This document shows positions 54,073-63,663 of a DNA stretch of 64,000 bases, piece after piece; within the stretch, counting starts at the first letter, position 1, and every line of letters starts with the position of its first letter. This DNA comes from Sapientia aquatica (GTDB lineage Bacteria > Pseudomonadota > Gammaproteobacteria > Burkholderiales > Burkholderiaceae_D), in the NCBI RefSeq assembly GCF_004358105.1, contig NZ_SMYL01000012.1, forward strand, positions 1 to 64,000. Direction: 5' to 3'. The notes under the pieces are model-generated. The model worked only from the letters and a program-made list of their open reading frames with translations, was not told the DNA's origin and did not search any database. The position numbers and the translations under genes are program-made.

Positions 54073-54336
54073 CTACTTTTTAACAAATAATGGCAGTTTC
54101 TTAAGCAATTGGGTTGCCACAAAGCACAACGGAAACAATATCGCCCAAGAAACTAACCAAACCTCTAACTTAGCCGTTATTAACACCCAGTTAGAAATCA
54201 TCATTATTTGTGTCAAGGCACTCAGCAGCAGTCCAACGATTCCGCTGGCAATCAATGCGGGTAGCAGTGAGACCAAAATGTTGGATTCAGCCAATACTTG
54301 CTTTAAGCTGGGTTGCAATGAATTAACAATCTGCAT
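54073..54336 (-). CDS. DUF2798-type small membrane protein
   Basis: 87 residues with two membrane helices (about 20-45 and 55-77) joined by a short loop. The pattern LLPALIASGIVGLLLSALTQ ... WLVSWAILFPLCFVATQLLKK resembles DUF2798 proteins, whose role is unknown. It follows another small membrane-protein gene by 78 bases on the same strand, both divergent from a LysR regulator. Confidence 0.6.
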   Translation of the reverse strand: MQIVNSLQPSLKQVLAESNILVSLLPALIASGIVGLLLSALTQIMMISNWVLITAKLEVWLVSWAILFPLCFVATQLLKKLPLFVKK

Positions 54337-54414
54337 TGTTATGATGAGGTAACTTTTGAGGGATATAGTGCTGAGACAGAATTACTGAAATTGTGCGCGA
54401 TTGGGGCTTGCGCT

Positions 54415-54603
54415 TTAATTCTGACGTTGTTGATGACTGATTTGCTTTAAATAAAGTCGCGATGCGCGCCAGATTCCCAGCAGCATCGGCTTAAACATAA
54501 CGATTACTACGCTAACTGCCGTTAAAACGAGGAGAACACTCGTCATTTTCATTAGCGTTGGTACGGCTGCTAATAGTGGCTGGATGAAGTTAGCTAGGGA
54601 CAT
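54415..54603 (-). CDS. Small single-helix membrane protein, unknown
   Basis: 62 residues. One hydrophobic helix (about 18-47) with a basic C-terminal tail (RASRLYLKQISHQQRQN). I recognise no family. It is placed before the DUF2798 gene and divergent from the LysR gene at 54763, with a 159-base shared gap. A gene this short is uncertain; its clean start and the paired neighbour speak for it. Confidence 0.45.
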   Translation of the reverse strand: MSLANFIQPLLAAVPTLMKMTSVLLVLTAVSVVIVMFKPMLLGIWRASRLYLKQISHQQRQN

Positions 54604-54762
54604 TTTTTTCTCAAAAACAATAATAAACAGGGAATGACGCCACTATATTGCAGCGCAATATATAATTCAAATTCCGATTTATCATACCTGTTATGGTTTT
54701 TGTGAATGACCACGTGGCGATTTATTACTTAACCTTGCCCAGCGTTAGCGCAAAAGGCTTAT

Positions 54763-55743
54763 ATGAACTTTCTTACTTTAGATCTCAATTTATTGCGCGT
54801 CTTTGATGCCGTCATGATCGAGCAAAATCTGACGCGCGCCGCCGATAAATTGGCGATGACGCAGCCAGCAGTCTCGAACGCGTTAAAACGTTTGCGCCAC
54901 GCATTCAATGATGAATTATTAATTCGCACAGCCTACGGCGTAAAACCAACTCCACGCGCCGAAAGCGTTTGGCCTGCGATTCGTGAAGCGTTAAGTAAGC
55001 TCGAAGCAGCGATCGCGCCGCCCACGTTTGATCCGTCAACGGCAATTGCCTCGTTCAGAATGGCGATGGCCGATTCAACCGCGGCTTACTGGATGCCATA
55101 TCTCGTGCGCGAAATTGAGAAAACTGCGCCCGGCATCAATGCGCGCATGGTGCCGCTAACAACCCGCGATCCGCGCAATATGCTGCTGCACGGCGACATT
55201 GATATTGCGGTGGGATTTTTCCCAGGCGTAGTGTCGCAAATGACCGGAGGACAAAGTTCGACCAATAACGCGATTCGCCACGCCAGCTTGTATACAGGTC
55301 GCTATGTATGTGTGATGCGTAAAGATCATCCTTTGGCCAATGAACCGCTGACCTTGGACAACTATTGCAACGCGCATCATTTATTGGTGAGTTTCTCAGG
55401 CAGAGCGCACGGCTTAATTGACGAGATTTTGAACGGCATTAACCGCCAACGTCATATTTTGCTAACCGTAAATCAATTTTTTACGGCAGGTCGGGTCGTT
55501 GCTAGCTCGGATTTATTGACCGTGTTGCCGCACCATTTGATTTCGTCCACCGGTGTGCAAAATCAATTGATCTGGAAAGAATTGCCAATCGCAACGCCAG
55601 CGGTCAATGTGGATATGTTGTGGCACGAGCGCGAGGCGCGCAATCCAGCGCATCGTTGGCTAAGAGAGAATTTAATGAGCTTGGTGGAAATGACCTTAAA
55701 TTCGGAAAATCCCCAAATCGAACATCAACATGCGCTGATTTAA
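54763..55743 (+). CDS. LysR-family regulator
   Basis: 326 residues. Helix-turn-helix LDLNLLRVFDAVMIEQNLTR and AADKLAMTQPAVSNALKRLR, then a PnrR/NodD-like effector domain. Divergent from the two small membrane-protein genes, which are its likely targets. The inducer is unknown. A strong terminator follows. Confidence 0.9.
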   Translation: MNFLTLDLNLLRVFDAVMIEQNLTRAADKLAMTQPAVSNALKRLRHAFNDELLIRTAYGVKPTPRAESVWPAIREALSKLEAAIAPPTFDPSTAIASFRMAMADSTAAYWMPYLVREIEKTAPGINARMVPLTTRDPRNMLLHGDIDIAVGFFPGVVSQMTGGQSSTNNAIRHASLYTGRYVCVMRKDHPLANEPLTLDNYCNAHHLLVSFSGRAHGLIDEILNGINRQRHILLTVNQFFTAGRVVASSDLLTVLPHHLISSTGVQNQLIWKELPIATPAVNVDMLWHEREARNPAHRWLRENLMSLVEMTLNSENPQIEHQHALI

Positions 55744-55761
55744 GCGCGAATCCACCAATGC

Positions 55762-55797
55762 AAAAAGGGCGTTATCTTTTCTGATAACGCCCTTTTT
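55762..55797. terminator. Bidirectional terminator between LysR and Lrp genes
   Basis: A perfect 15-bp stem AAAAAGGGCGTTATC / GATAACGCCCTTTTT with a 6-base loop and A/T tails on both sides. It serves the convergent LysR (plus) and Lrp-type (minus) genes. Confidence 0.9.
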
Positions 55798-55809
55798 AAT
55801 TTGATCAAT

Positions 55810-56268
55810 TTACTTGATCGGCAAATGGGTGGTGTTTTTAACTTCTTCCATCACCGCATAGGTATGGGTTTCGCGCACGCCGCCAAGTTGCAGCAGCGAT
55901 TTGCCTAAGAAATCGCGGTAAGCATTCATGTCTTTTACCCGCGCTTTGACAAGGTAATCGAAGCCGCCGGCGACCATATGACATTCCAACACTTCAGGAA
56001 TCGCTTGCACGCCGCGCTTGAACGCATCAAACACGTCTGGCGTGGTGCGATCTAAGACGACTTCAATAAATACCAATAAAGCGACATCTAACAATTGCGG
56101 ATTTAATTGGGCGGTATATCCTAGGATATATCCTGTCTCTTGTAACTTGCGAACGCGCTCTAAACACGCTGCGGGTGAGAGATTAACGCGGGTGGCTAAC
56201 TCTACATTGCTGATGCGGCCATCATTTTGTAATTCCGCAAGAATTCTTTTACTGATTTTGTCGAGCAT
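55810..56268 (-). CDS. Lrp/AsnC-family regulator, probably of putA
   Basis: 152 residues. Helix-turn-helix ILAELQNDGRISNVELATRV followed by LSPAACLERVRKLQ, then the RAM ligand-binding domain (VLECHMVAGGFDYLVKARVK). It is divergent from putA across a 417-base AT-rich gap. Since PutA here lacks its own DNA-binding domain, this Lrp-type protein is a plausible proline-responsive activator, as in other proteobacteria. Confidence 0.88.
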   Translation of the reverse strand: MLDKISKRILAELQNDGRISNVELATRVNLSPAACLERVRKLQETGYILGYTAQLNPQLLDVALLVFIEVVLDRTTPDVFDAFKRGVQAIPEVLECHMVAGGFDYLVKARVKDMNAYRDFLGKSLLQLGGVRETHTYAVMEEVKNTTHLPIK

Positions 56269-56685
56269 AAGAAAGTCTCATGTGTAAATTATATTCGGTT
56301 GAATTTTCTCACAAAATAGAAAATTTTGCTATTAAGCGGAATTTCCAGAATTAATCATTGGTAATTCCTTATAAAATCGTTGCACTATTAATGGCTGAAA
56401 ATACCGAATAAATAGTTCTTAATCGTTATTTGATTATTATTTTTTATTGCCGTTAGTCACTGCTTTTACTGCCTCAATTTCATCGAAATTACACTTTAGT
56501 AAGCGAAATTTATCTTTTAGCCAGCCTATGAGTTGATTTCAGGCAAAAAGTTTCTTTGCATAACTTTATAGTTTCAAATTAAGCCTAGGCGATCACGGTT
56601 TGCACTAACAACAGCGCGCGTTGTTTCCGGCAACTTGCACACCGCGATTAACTAGACACTTATTCACCACTAGAACACAGACAAA
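56269..56685. other. Divergent regulatory gap between the Lrp-type gene and putA
   Basis: 417 AT-rich bases with no gene. It contains short imperfect dyads, for example ATAGAAAATTTTGCTAT near 56317, that could be Lrp-type sites. I could not fix a promoter for either gene with confidence. Confidence 0.5.
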
Positions 56686-59600
56686 ATGACTCAACCATTC
56701 GCCTTTCTCCACACAGAAGTCCTAACTCATCCCAGCGCTTTGCGATTGGCCATTACCGAGGCTTATCGCCGCAATGAATCGCAGGCGGTGCACTATTTAT
56801 TAGAGCAACTGCCTAGGTTCGATCACGCGCCGATTCAAAGCTTAGCGAAAAAGTTGGTCAAAGACGTGCGCGAACAGCGTACTCGCGCCTCGGGTGTGGA
56901 TGCGTTGATGCATGAGTTCTCGCTCTCGTCGGAAGAAGGCGTTGCGTTGATGTGTTTGGCCGAGGCGTTATTGCGCATTCCCGATCATCAAACAGTGGAC
57001 CGTTTAATTGCCGACAAAATCAGCAAAGGCGATTGGCGCAAACATTTAGGCGAATCGCCCTCGATGTTTGTTAACGCCGCAACGTGGGGCTTATTGGTGA
57101 CCGGAAAACTCGTTTCGACCAATAGCGAACAAGGTTTAACGTCGGCGCTCACCAAATTAATTTCCAAAGGTGGTGAGCCGCTCATCCGTAAGGGCGTTGA
57201 TTTAGCAATGCGTATGTTGGGCAATCAATTCGTCACCGGACAAACGATAGAAGAAGCGCTCAATAACAGTAAAGATAACGAAAAACGCGGTTACCGCTAT
57301 TCCTACGATATGCTCGGCGAAGCGGCCTTGACTGCCAAAGACGCCGCGTTTTATTACGCTGCATATGAAACAGCGATACACGCCATCGGTACAGCATCGG
57401 CGGGTCGCGGCATTAAAAATGGGCCGGGAATTTCGGTCAAATTATCCGCCTTGCATCCACGCTATTCGCGCGCGCAGCACGAGCGGGTGATGGATGAATT
57501 GCTGCCTAGTTTGAAAAAATTGCTCCTGTTAGCGAAGCATTACAACATTGGTTTTAACATCGATGCGGAAGAAGCGGATCGCTTAGAACTGTCGTTGGAT
57601 TTGGTCGAAGCCTTAGCATTTGATGCTGACTTAAACGGCTTTGAAGGTTTAGGCATTGTGGTGCAAGCGTATCAAAAGCGCTGCCCCTATGTGATCGATT
57701 ATTTGATCGATTTGGCGCGCCGCAGTCAGCAAAAATTTATGATTCGTTTGGTCAAAGGCGCGTATTGGGATTCCGAAATCAAACGCGCACAAGTCGATGG
57801 TTTGTCCGATTATCCGGTCTATACGCGCAAGGTGTACACCGACGTTTCTTATCTGTTCTGCGCGAAAAAATTACTCGCCGCCACCGACGTTATTTATCCT
57901 CAATTTGCCACCCATAATGCGCTGACTTTATCGGCTATTTATACATGGGCGCAAGAGCAAAACATCACTGATTATGAATTCCAATGTCTACACGGTATGG
58001 GCGAAACCTTGTACGACAAAGTGGTTGGCGCAGATCAATTAAATCGTCCATGTCGTATCTATGCGCCGGTTGGCTCGCACGAAACATTGCTGGCTTATTT
58101 GGTGCGTCGCCTATTAGAAAACGGCGCCAATTCATCCTTCGTCAATCAAATTGTGGACGAATCGATTTCGCTCGATTCTTTAGTCGAAAATCCGGTTTCT
58201 ATTGCCGAAAAATTAGCCGGGCTGCCGCATTTTGGCATTAGCTTACCGAGCGCTTTGTTCGGCCACGAGCGTAAAAATTCGGCTGGATTTGATTTCTCTA
58301 ACGAGCAAGTCCTACGCGAGTTGTCGCGTGATATTACTCAATTTTCAGCGCACAAATGGCATGCCAAGCCACTGCTGCACGGAATCGCTAGCGCACATGT
58401 TAGCGAAGTCGTTACCAATCCTGCGGTGCATACCGACATCGTCGGTCATGTGATTGAAGCCACTAGTCACGACGTAGAAACAGCCTTGGTTGCTGCTGAA
58501 ACTCACGCCTCCGAATGGGCCGCTGTAAGTACTGCTGAGCGTGCTAAGTGTTTGAACAAAGCAGCAGATTTGCTTGAAACTAATCGCATTGAATTTATCG
58601 CCTTAGCCATTCGCGAAGCGGGAAAATCGTTCCCCAATGCAGTTGCCGAAGTACGCGAAGCGGTTGATTTTTTACGCTATTACGCCGCGCAAATTATCTC
58701 GACAGAATTGTCCGCCGCTTTGGGTCCCGTCGTTTGTATTAGCCCTTGGAATTTCCCGCTCGCGATTTTCTTGGGCGAAGTATCCGCCTCGTTAGCTGTG
58801 GGTAATGTGGTGCTCGCCAAACCGGCTGAACAAACGCCGTTAATCGCTTTCCGTGCGGTGCAGATATTGCATAAAGCGGGCGTGCCAACTTCGGCGCTGC
58901 AATTCTTACCGGGTCGCGGCGAAACAGTTGGCGCTAAATTGGTGGCTGATTCACGTTGCAAAGGCGTGATTTTTACCGGCTCAACCGAAGTCGCACAAAT
59001 CATTAATCAAACTTTAGCTAAACGTTCTGCCGCGGAAAAACAAGACATCCCATTGATCGCTGAAACTGGCGGACAAAACGCCTTAATCGTCGATAGCAGC
59101 GCGTTACCAGAGCAAGTCGTTATCGACGTATTGAACTCCGCCTTTGATAGCGCTGGGCAGCGTTGTTCAGCACTGCGCGTGCTGTGCTTGCAAAACGATA
59201 TCTTTGATAAAACGATGCAAATGCTGCAGGGCGCGATGCAAGAACTGCGGATCGGTAATCCAGATCGCTTATCGGTGGACATTGGCCCAGTGATTGATTT
59301 AGAAGCTAAAAATAAATTATTAGCGCACATCGCCAATTTAAAAACGCAAGCTAATTCGTTCCATCAATTAGCGTTGTCGGAAGAATGCAATCTTGGTCAT
59401 TTCGTCGCGCCCACCGTGATAGAAATTCCTTCCATCGCTGCGCTCAAGCACGAAGTCTTTGGCCCTGTTTTGCACGTTGTCCGTTATAAACGCGATGAGC
59501 TACCGCAATTGATCGAGCAAATTAATCAAACCGGTTATGGCTTAACCTTGGGCGTTCATTCACGTATTGATGAAACGATTCAGTTTGTGATTGATCATGC

Positions 59601-60315
59601 GCACGTGGGTAATATTTACGTCAACCGCAATATCGTGGGCGCAGTCGTGGGTGTACAGCCGTTTGGTGGCGAAGGCAAATCAGGCACGGGGCCAAAAGCT
59701 GGTGGCCCGCTTTACCTCAAACGCCTGCAACGCAACAGCACGGACCAAATCGGCGGTCACTCGGTGTTCGAGCGTTCCGCCCCTGCGTTGTTGAACGATT
59801 TAATGGTTTGGTTTAAAACCCACGGTCACGATAAAAATGCCGCATTGGCGGAACAATATGCCTTATCGTCGCCACGTAAAATGTCCTTGGTCTTGCCAGG
59901 GCCAACCGGTGAGCGCAACACTTTATCGTTTGCACCGCGCGGCAATATTTACTGCGCTGCACCCGATGTGACGACGTTGCTCAACCAATTGGCAGCAGTG
60001 CTGGCTACCGAAAATTGTCCGGTGATGTCGAAAGCCACATTCGGATTAATTCCCGCGAGTTTGCCGGCATCGATCAAATCGCTAATTAAAATCAATGAAG
60101 TCGATAACGTGCATTCTCAAATCGCGTTACTCGATAAATCGTTGTCGAACTCACTCAAAACGATCATCGCGTTTCAAGACGAGTTCATCACCAGCATCAT
60201 CGAGACTTCCGAGAACGAACCAATCCCGCTCTGGCGCTTGCTAGCAGAACGCGCCGTTTGTATTAACACGACTGCCGCCGGTGGTAACGCTAGTCTGATG
60301 ACATTGGATAGTTGA
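56686..60315 (+). CDS. putA: Bifunctional proline dehydrogenase / P5C dehydrogenase without DNA-binding domain
   Basis: 1209 residues. Oxidises proline to glutamate in two steps. The N-terminus lacks a ribbon-helix-helix. The proline dehydrogenase barrel spans ~130-470 (VKLSALHPRYSRAQ, DAEEADRLELSL, RLVKGAYWDSEIKRAQ). The aldehyde dehydrogenase follows (VCISPWNFPLAIFLGE ~683, Glu in AETGGQNALIV ~791, catalytic Cys in GQRCSALRVL ~824). A C-terminal domain of ~190 residues follows the conserved GTGPKAGGPLYLKR. This is the larger non-DNA-binding PutA type, so control must come from elsewhere, probably the divergent Lrp-type gene. Confidence 0.95.
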   Translation: MTQPFAFLHTEVLTHPSALRLAITEAYRRNESQAVHYLLEQLPRFDHAPIQSLAKKLVKDVREQRTRASGVDALMHEFSLSSEEGVALMCLAEALLRIPDHQTVDRLIADKISKGDWRKHLGESPSMFVNAATWGLLVTGKLVSTNSEQGLTSALTKLISKGGEPLIRKGVDLAMRMLGNQFVTGQTIEEALNNSKDNEKRGYRYSYDMLGEAALTAKDAAFYYAAYETAIHAIGTASAGRGIKNGPGISVKLSALHPRYSRAQHERVMDELLPSLKKLLLLAKHYNIGFNIDAEEADRLELSLDLVEALAFDADLNGFEGLGIVVQAYQKRCPYVIDYLIDLARRSQQKFMIRLVKGAYWDSEIKRAQVDGLSDYPVYTRKVYTDVSYLFCAKKLLAATDVIYPQFATHNALTLSAIYTWAQEQNITDYEFQCLHGMGETLYDKVVGADQLNRPCRIYAPVGSHETLLAYLVRRLLENGANSSFVNQIVDESISLDSLVENPVSIAEKLAGLPHFGISLPSALFGHERKNSAGFDFSNEQVLRELSRDITQFSAHKWHAKPLLHGIASAHVSEVVTNPAVHTDIVGHVIEATSHDVETALVAAETHASEWAAVSTAERAKCLNKAADLLETNRIEFIALAIREAGKSFPNAVAEVREAVDFLRYYAAQIISTELSAALGPVVCISPWNFPLAIFLGEVSASLAVGNVVLAKPAEQTPLIAFRAVQILHKAGVPTSALQFLPGRGETVGAKLVADSRCKGVIFTGSTEVAQIINQTLAKRSAAEKQDIPLIAETGGQNALIVDSSALPEQVVIDVLNSAFDSAGQRCSALRVLCLQNDIFDKTMQMLQGAMQELRIGNPDRLSVDIGPVIDLEAKNKLLAHIANLKTQANSFHQLALSEECNLGHFVAPTVIEIPSIAALKHEVFGPVLHVVRYKRDELPQLIEQINQTGYGLTLGVHSRIDETIQFVIDHAHVGNIYVNRNIVGAVVGVQPFGGEGKSGTGPKAGGPLYLKRLQRNSTDQIGGHSVFERSAPALLNDLMVWFKTHGHDKNAALAEQYALSSPRKMSLVLPGPTGERNTLSFAPRGNIYCAAPDVTTLLNQLAAVLATENCPVMSKATFGLIPASLPASIKSLIKINEVDNVHSQIALLDKSLSNSLKTIIAFQDEFITSIIETSENEPIPLWRLLAERAVCINTTAAGGNASLMTLDS

Positions 60316-60347
60316 TTAGTTTCTGGTCGAATTAAACCCTCAAAAAT

Positions 60348-60393
60348 AAACGCCCTAAGGTCGCATGCTCGTGCTGATCTTGGGGCGTTTTTT
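60348..60393 (+). terminator. Terminator after putA
   Basis: AAACGCCCTAAGG (60348-60360) pairs, with G-U pairs, with TCTTGGGGCGTTT (60378-60390), followed by TTT. It lies 32 bases after the putA stop. Confidence 0.75.
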
Positions 60394-60628
60394 GTCAATT
60401 TAAAACTCACTGTACAAAATAAAGTGCAAGCTGCTCGCGTTTAAATTGCAAACGAAATTAACTCCATCAAAAGTCGATTTAACAGATGTTGGGAAAGTGG
60501 TCTCACCACCAAACTAAAACATCACTTCATCCCAAAATTTATTCTTTAGTCCGCCAATTTAGCGTTTAATTTAAACGACTCGCCTGTCCACGCACCAAGA
60601 ACATCTTCCACGCCGCTAGGAGCTTATC
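60394..60628. promoter_or_regulatory. Upstream region of the hydrolase-P450 pair with two CGTTT...AAACG dyads
   Basis: CGTTT...AAACG with a 7-base centre at 60438-60454 and CGTTTAATTTAAACG at 60563-60577 are two related inverted repeats 124 bp apart, centre to centre. They look like binding sites of one regulator, for example of the TetR type, whose gene is not in the window. No further feature is seen in the gap. Confidence 0.4.
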
Positions 60629-61894
60629 TTGACCGTCAAGCATCGCCAAATCTATTTCATGAGCGGCTTTGATCCGCGCGGGGTGTCGCACTATTACCGA
60701 CTTTACCGCGACCAAGCAATGCAGCAGCAGAAGGCGGGCGGGCTGCGCTTATCGGTCGGTCCATTGCAGCGCAATTTAGATCGTTTTGTCAGTCATTGGG
60801 AAATACGGGATTTGTCTATAAACCATATGGCAAGCGATACTGCAAATCACGAAGAGAAAGAGCATGCAAATGGTAACGCAATTGAGTGGACGACCATCAG
60901 TACTTACCATTTTTTGCACTGGGATGACATCGTCCGCAAGCATTGGCTGCGCGATGACCTCACGGTGGCACTGAACTATTTACATACATTTTGGGTGTAT
61001 TTATCTACAGGCACGCTTAGTCAAATTGCCAGACTCGCGTGGCCGCCTTTCATCACCGCCATCGCACCGCTGATCATGTTATTGATGCTATTGATTTTCG
61101 GCTTAGCGTCGATTTCATGGGTAAGTCCGACCGTACCAAACGTTTGGCTAATAATTTCGATCAGGGGAATATTGGTGCTAGTTTTTTTAGTCTTTACACA
61201 TAAAATTATTCAACAACTCAACCTACGATATAAAATTTTTTGGCTGCTGCGGATCTACTATTTTGCAGCCCAGCAAGCTCACGAAAGGGTGACCGAACTA
61301 GCACAACGCTTGGACTATTTTGCGCGATACATTGTGGAGCATGCAGAACCGACGACAGATGAAATTCTCATCGTTGGCCATAGCATTGGCAGCATTATGG
61401 TGACCGATTTAATCGGATGTATCTTGCAACAGCAGGTCAACTTTTGTGCCAGCGGGATGCCACGACTTAGTTTGATGACCTTGGGTGAATGTATTCCGAT
61501 TGTGAGCCTCATTCCCAGCGCAAAAAGATACCGTGATAATTTAGTTCGTATTCGCGATTGCCAGCAACTTGAATGGATTGATTTTACTGCCCCGACCGAT
61601 GGCATCTGCTTTGCATTAACTGATCCACTTAGCGCATCGGGATTGAAGCAAAGTCAGCCGAATCACCCCAAACCAAAATTGCTTTCCCCGCGTTATGCCC
61701 AATTATTTACAGCACATACCTACTCAAGCATTCGGCGCAATTGGTATCGGAATCATTTCCAATATTTGATGGCAAGTGAAGTACCGGGTACCTATGATTA
61801 TTTCGCTATCACCGCAGGCAAATTAACGCTAAGGCAGCGCTTTATTGATATCCCATCTGTGACTGGCTATAAGACGCCGGTTCCATTGTTATGA
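60629..61894 (+). CDS. Membrane-anchored alpha/beta hydrolase-like protein
   Basis: 421 residues from a TTG start with AGGAG at ideal spacing. N-terminal cytoplasmic part (QIYFMSGFDPRGVSHYYRLY, an alpha/beta start), two membrane helices (~140-162 and ~172-192), then the nucleophile elbow ILIVGHSIGSIMVTD (Ser ~252). The acid and His residues are not obvious. I do not recognise a named family beyond the fold. Its stop overlaps the start of the P450 gene by 4 bases (ATGA), so the two products are made together. A lipid-like substrate is plausible. Confidence 0.7.
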   Translation: MTVKHRQIYFMSGFDPRGVSHYYRLYRDQAMQQQKAGGLRLSVGPLQRNLDRFVSHWEIRDLSINHMASDTANHEEKEHANGNAIEWTTISTYHFLHWDDIVRKHWLRDDLTVALNYLHTFWVYLSTGTLSQIARLAWPPFITAIAPLIMLLMLLIFGLASISWVSPTVPNVWLIISIRGILVLVFLVFTHKIIQQLNLRYKIFWLLRIYYFAAQQAHERVTELAQRLDYFARYIVEHAEPTTDEILIVGHSIGSIMVTDLIGCILQQQVNFCASGMPRLSLMTLGECIPIVSLIPSAKRYRDNLVRIRDCQQLEWIDFTAPTDGICFALTDPLSASGLKQSQPNHPKPKLLSPRYAQLFTAHTYSSIRRNWYRNHFQYLMASEVPGTYDYFAITAGKLTLRQRFIDIPSVTGYKTPVPLL

Positions 61895-63270
61895 CGCGCT
61901 TTTGTCCTGTCTATCCGACGCCAAAAGCAAGGCGTGCATCCTTATTGAAGCTGTTTTTTAGCGCACGCTATTCATGGCTAGATAGCCTGTTTGAGCGCAG
62001 CTATACGATGCATTTGGGCGAAGTGCATTTACCAAGCCTAGATTTATATATGGTTAATGAGCCAGCACTGGTGCATCGAGTGTTGATTGAAGAAGTTCAT
62101 CATTTCCCCAAAAGCGCCTTGTTGGATGCCGCCTTAAAACCTTTACTCGGGGACAGCATCTTTACGACTAATGGCGCGCAATGGGAGCGACAACGCCGCA
62201 TGATGGAGCCATCATTTGAGCAGGCTAGGCTTAAGTCAGTCTTCGCATCGATGTCAGCGGCAGCACATGTCATGCAAATGCGACTACAACAACTCCTTGA
62301 CCGCGCTAACGTCGACGTTGAACAAGAAATGACATTGGTCACTGCTGATATTATTTTTAGGACGATTCTTTCGACCTCGTTAAATGAGGGTGACGCTGGC
62401 CAGATTTTTAACGCGTTTAAGCAATTTCAACGGCACGTACCGAAATTAATCAGCCATCGGATTTTTGGGATTCCCAGCGTATTCAGTCCACTCCTAACCA
62501 AGCATCGCGCCGGCATTTTTGCACAGCAAATACGCAGCTTACTGGGGCAAGCGATCGCACCGCGATTTGCGGCCTTTCACGCTGGTATGCCAGATCCGCA
62601 TCAGGATATTCTTAGCGAACTCTTAAAGGCCAGAGATCAAGCTACCGGACAGAGTTTTAGTTCGGATGAGCTGCTCGATCAAGTGACTATGCTTTTTTTG
62701 GCGGGCCACGAAACCTCTGCCAGCGCGTTGTCGTGGGCGTTGTATTTGTTAGCCAATAGCACTGAGGTACAAGCGCGTTGCTATGACGAGGTGATTGCAA
62801 TGCAAGTCAACGACCAACTTACTTATGCAACTATTCGCAAACTTCAACTCGTCCGCAATGTAGTCCGCGAAACTCTCAGGCTATATCCGCCAGTAGGCTT
62901 TTTTGCGCGGCAATCACAGGTAACGACAATGATGCGCGATAAGGTTGTGCGGCGCGACGCGGCCATCGTAGTCGCTCCTTGGCTCATCCATCGACATCGC
63001 ACACTGTGGGATAAGCCCGATGAATTCAATCCTGATCGATTTGCCTGTAACGACGCGCGTGAATCGATCAAGAATGCATATCTCCCGTTCGGCTTAGGGC
63101 CACGGGTATGCATCGGTGCGTCGTTCGCGCTCCAAGAAGCTACCCTAATTTTGGCAACGCTTATCAAACATTTTCGCTTTGAGGCATTAGCCAACGTCCA
63201 ACCCAAGCCGGTCGGAAGATTAACGATTCGATCCGATAACGGCATTCAATTGCGCGTTTGCCGACGTTAA
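61891..63270 (+). CDS. Cytochrome P450
   Basis: 459 residues, no signal peptide. I-helix oxygen-binding motif LAGHETSAS (~272), ExxR in ETLRLYPP (~327), and haem loop FGLGPRVCIG with the axial Cys near 407. The sequence between is of the fatty-acid/terpene hydroxylase type rather than CYP51 or CYP107. No ferredoxin or reductase gene is adjacent, so redox partners must come from elsewhere. Translationally coupled to the membrane hydrolase upstream. Confidence 0.92.
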   Translation: MTRFCPVYPTPKARRASLLKLFFSARYSWLDSLFERSYTMHLGEVHLPSLDLYMVNEPALVHRVLIEEVHHFPKSALLDAALKPLLGDSIFTTNGAQWERQRRMMEPSFEQARLKSVFASMSAAAHVMQMRLQQLLDRANVDVEQEMTLVTADIIFRTILSTSLNEGDAGQIFNAFKQFQRHVPKLISHRIFGIPSVFSPLLTKHRAGIFAQQIRSLLGQAIAPRFAAFHAGMPDPHQDILSELLKARDQATGQSFSSDELLDQVTMLFLAGHETSASALSWALYLLANSTEVQARCYDEVIAMQVNDQLTYATIRKLQLVRNVVRETLRLYPPVGFFARQSQVTTMMRDKVVRRDAAIVVAPWLIHRHRTLWDKPDEFNPDRFACNDARESIKNAYLPFGLGPRVCIGASFALQEATLILATLIKHFRFEALANVQPKPVGRLTIRSDNGIQLRVCRR

Positions 63271-63318
63271 GAAACTCGCTTGATCAGTTTCCGATTATTT
63301 ATTAGAAGGACTAGTTTT

Positions 63319-63663
63319 GTGAAAGAAAGAGCTGCTGGATTTTTACTTATGTGCGGAATCGTTCCATTAGCTTTGCTCGGCTACCTAATCATTGTTGCCA
63401 TTGGTTTTTGCGGACCAGTCAGCCGCGCCCGCGCTGGAGTTAGGGCGCTCGACCATTTCGTCAACGCATCAGTATTGAATGGCTACGCGTGGGAATCGGT
63501 GTCCTCGCATGCTTGGCGCGAGAGGGACAAATTATGGGCAAAGTTGATAATCCGCATCGCGGACTTAATTCAACAAGGACACTGTGAACGGGCTAACAAA
63601 CGGGAGCAAGCGTTGGTGGATTTTGCGCTCGCTCGTGGATTGGAGCAGCCAACGATCAAATAA
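63319..63663 (+). CDS. Small membrane protein resembling a phage-associated family
   Basis: 114 residues from a GTG with AGAAGGA upstream; a TTG at 63280 would lengthen it. One membrane helix (about 9-32), then a soluble part LDHFVNASVLNGYAWESVSS followed by HAWRERDK and GHCERANKREQ. I recall a similar pattern (LDQLAN...LLGG..DETLSSRAYR...GHC) in small proteins of prophages. Function unknown. It follows the P450 gene closely. Confidence 0.6.
   Translation: MKERAAGFLLMCGIVPLALLGYLIIVAIGFCGPVSRARAGVRALDHFVNASVLNGYAWESVSSHAWRERDKLWAKLIIRIADLIQQGHCERANKREQALVDFALARGLEQPTIK

Noticed and set aside
56686-60315. Trifunctional PutA
   Set aside because: No ribbon-helix-helix sequence at the N-terminus, so no autorepressor function.
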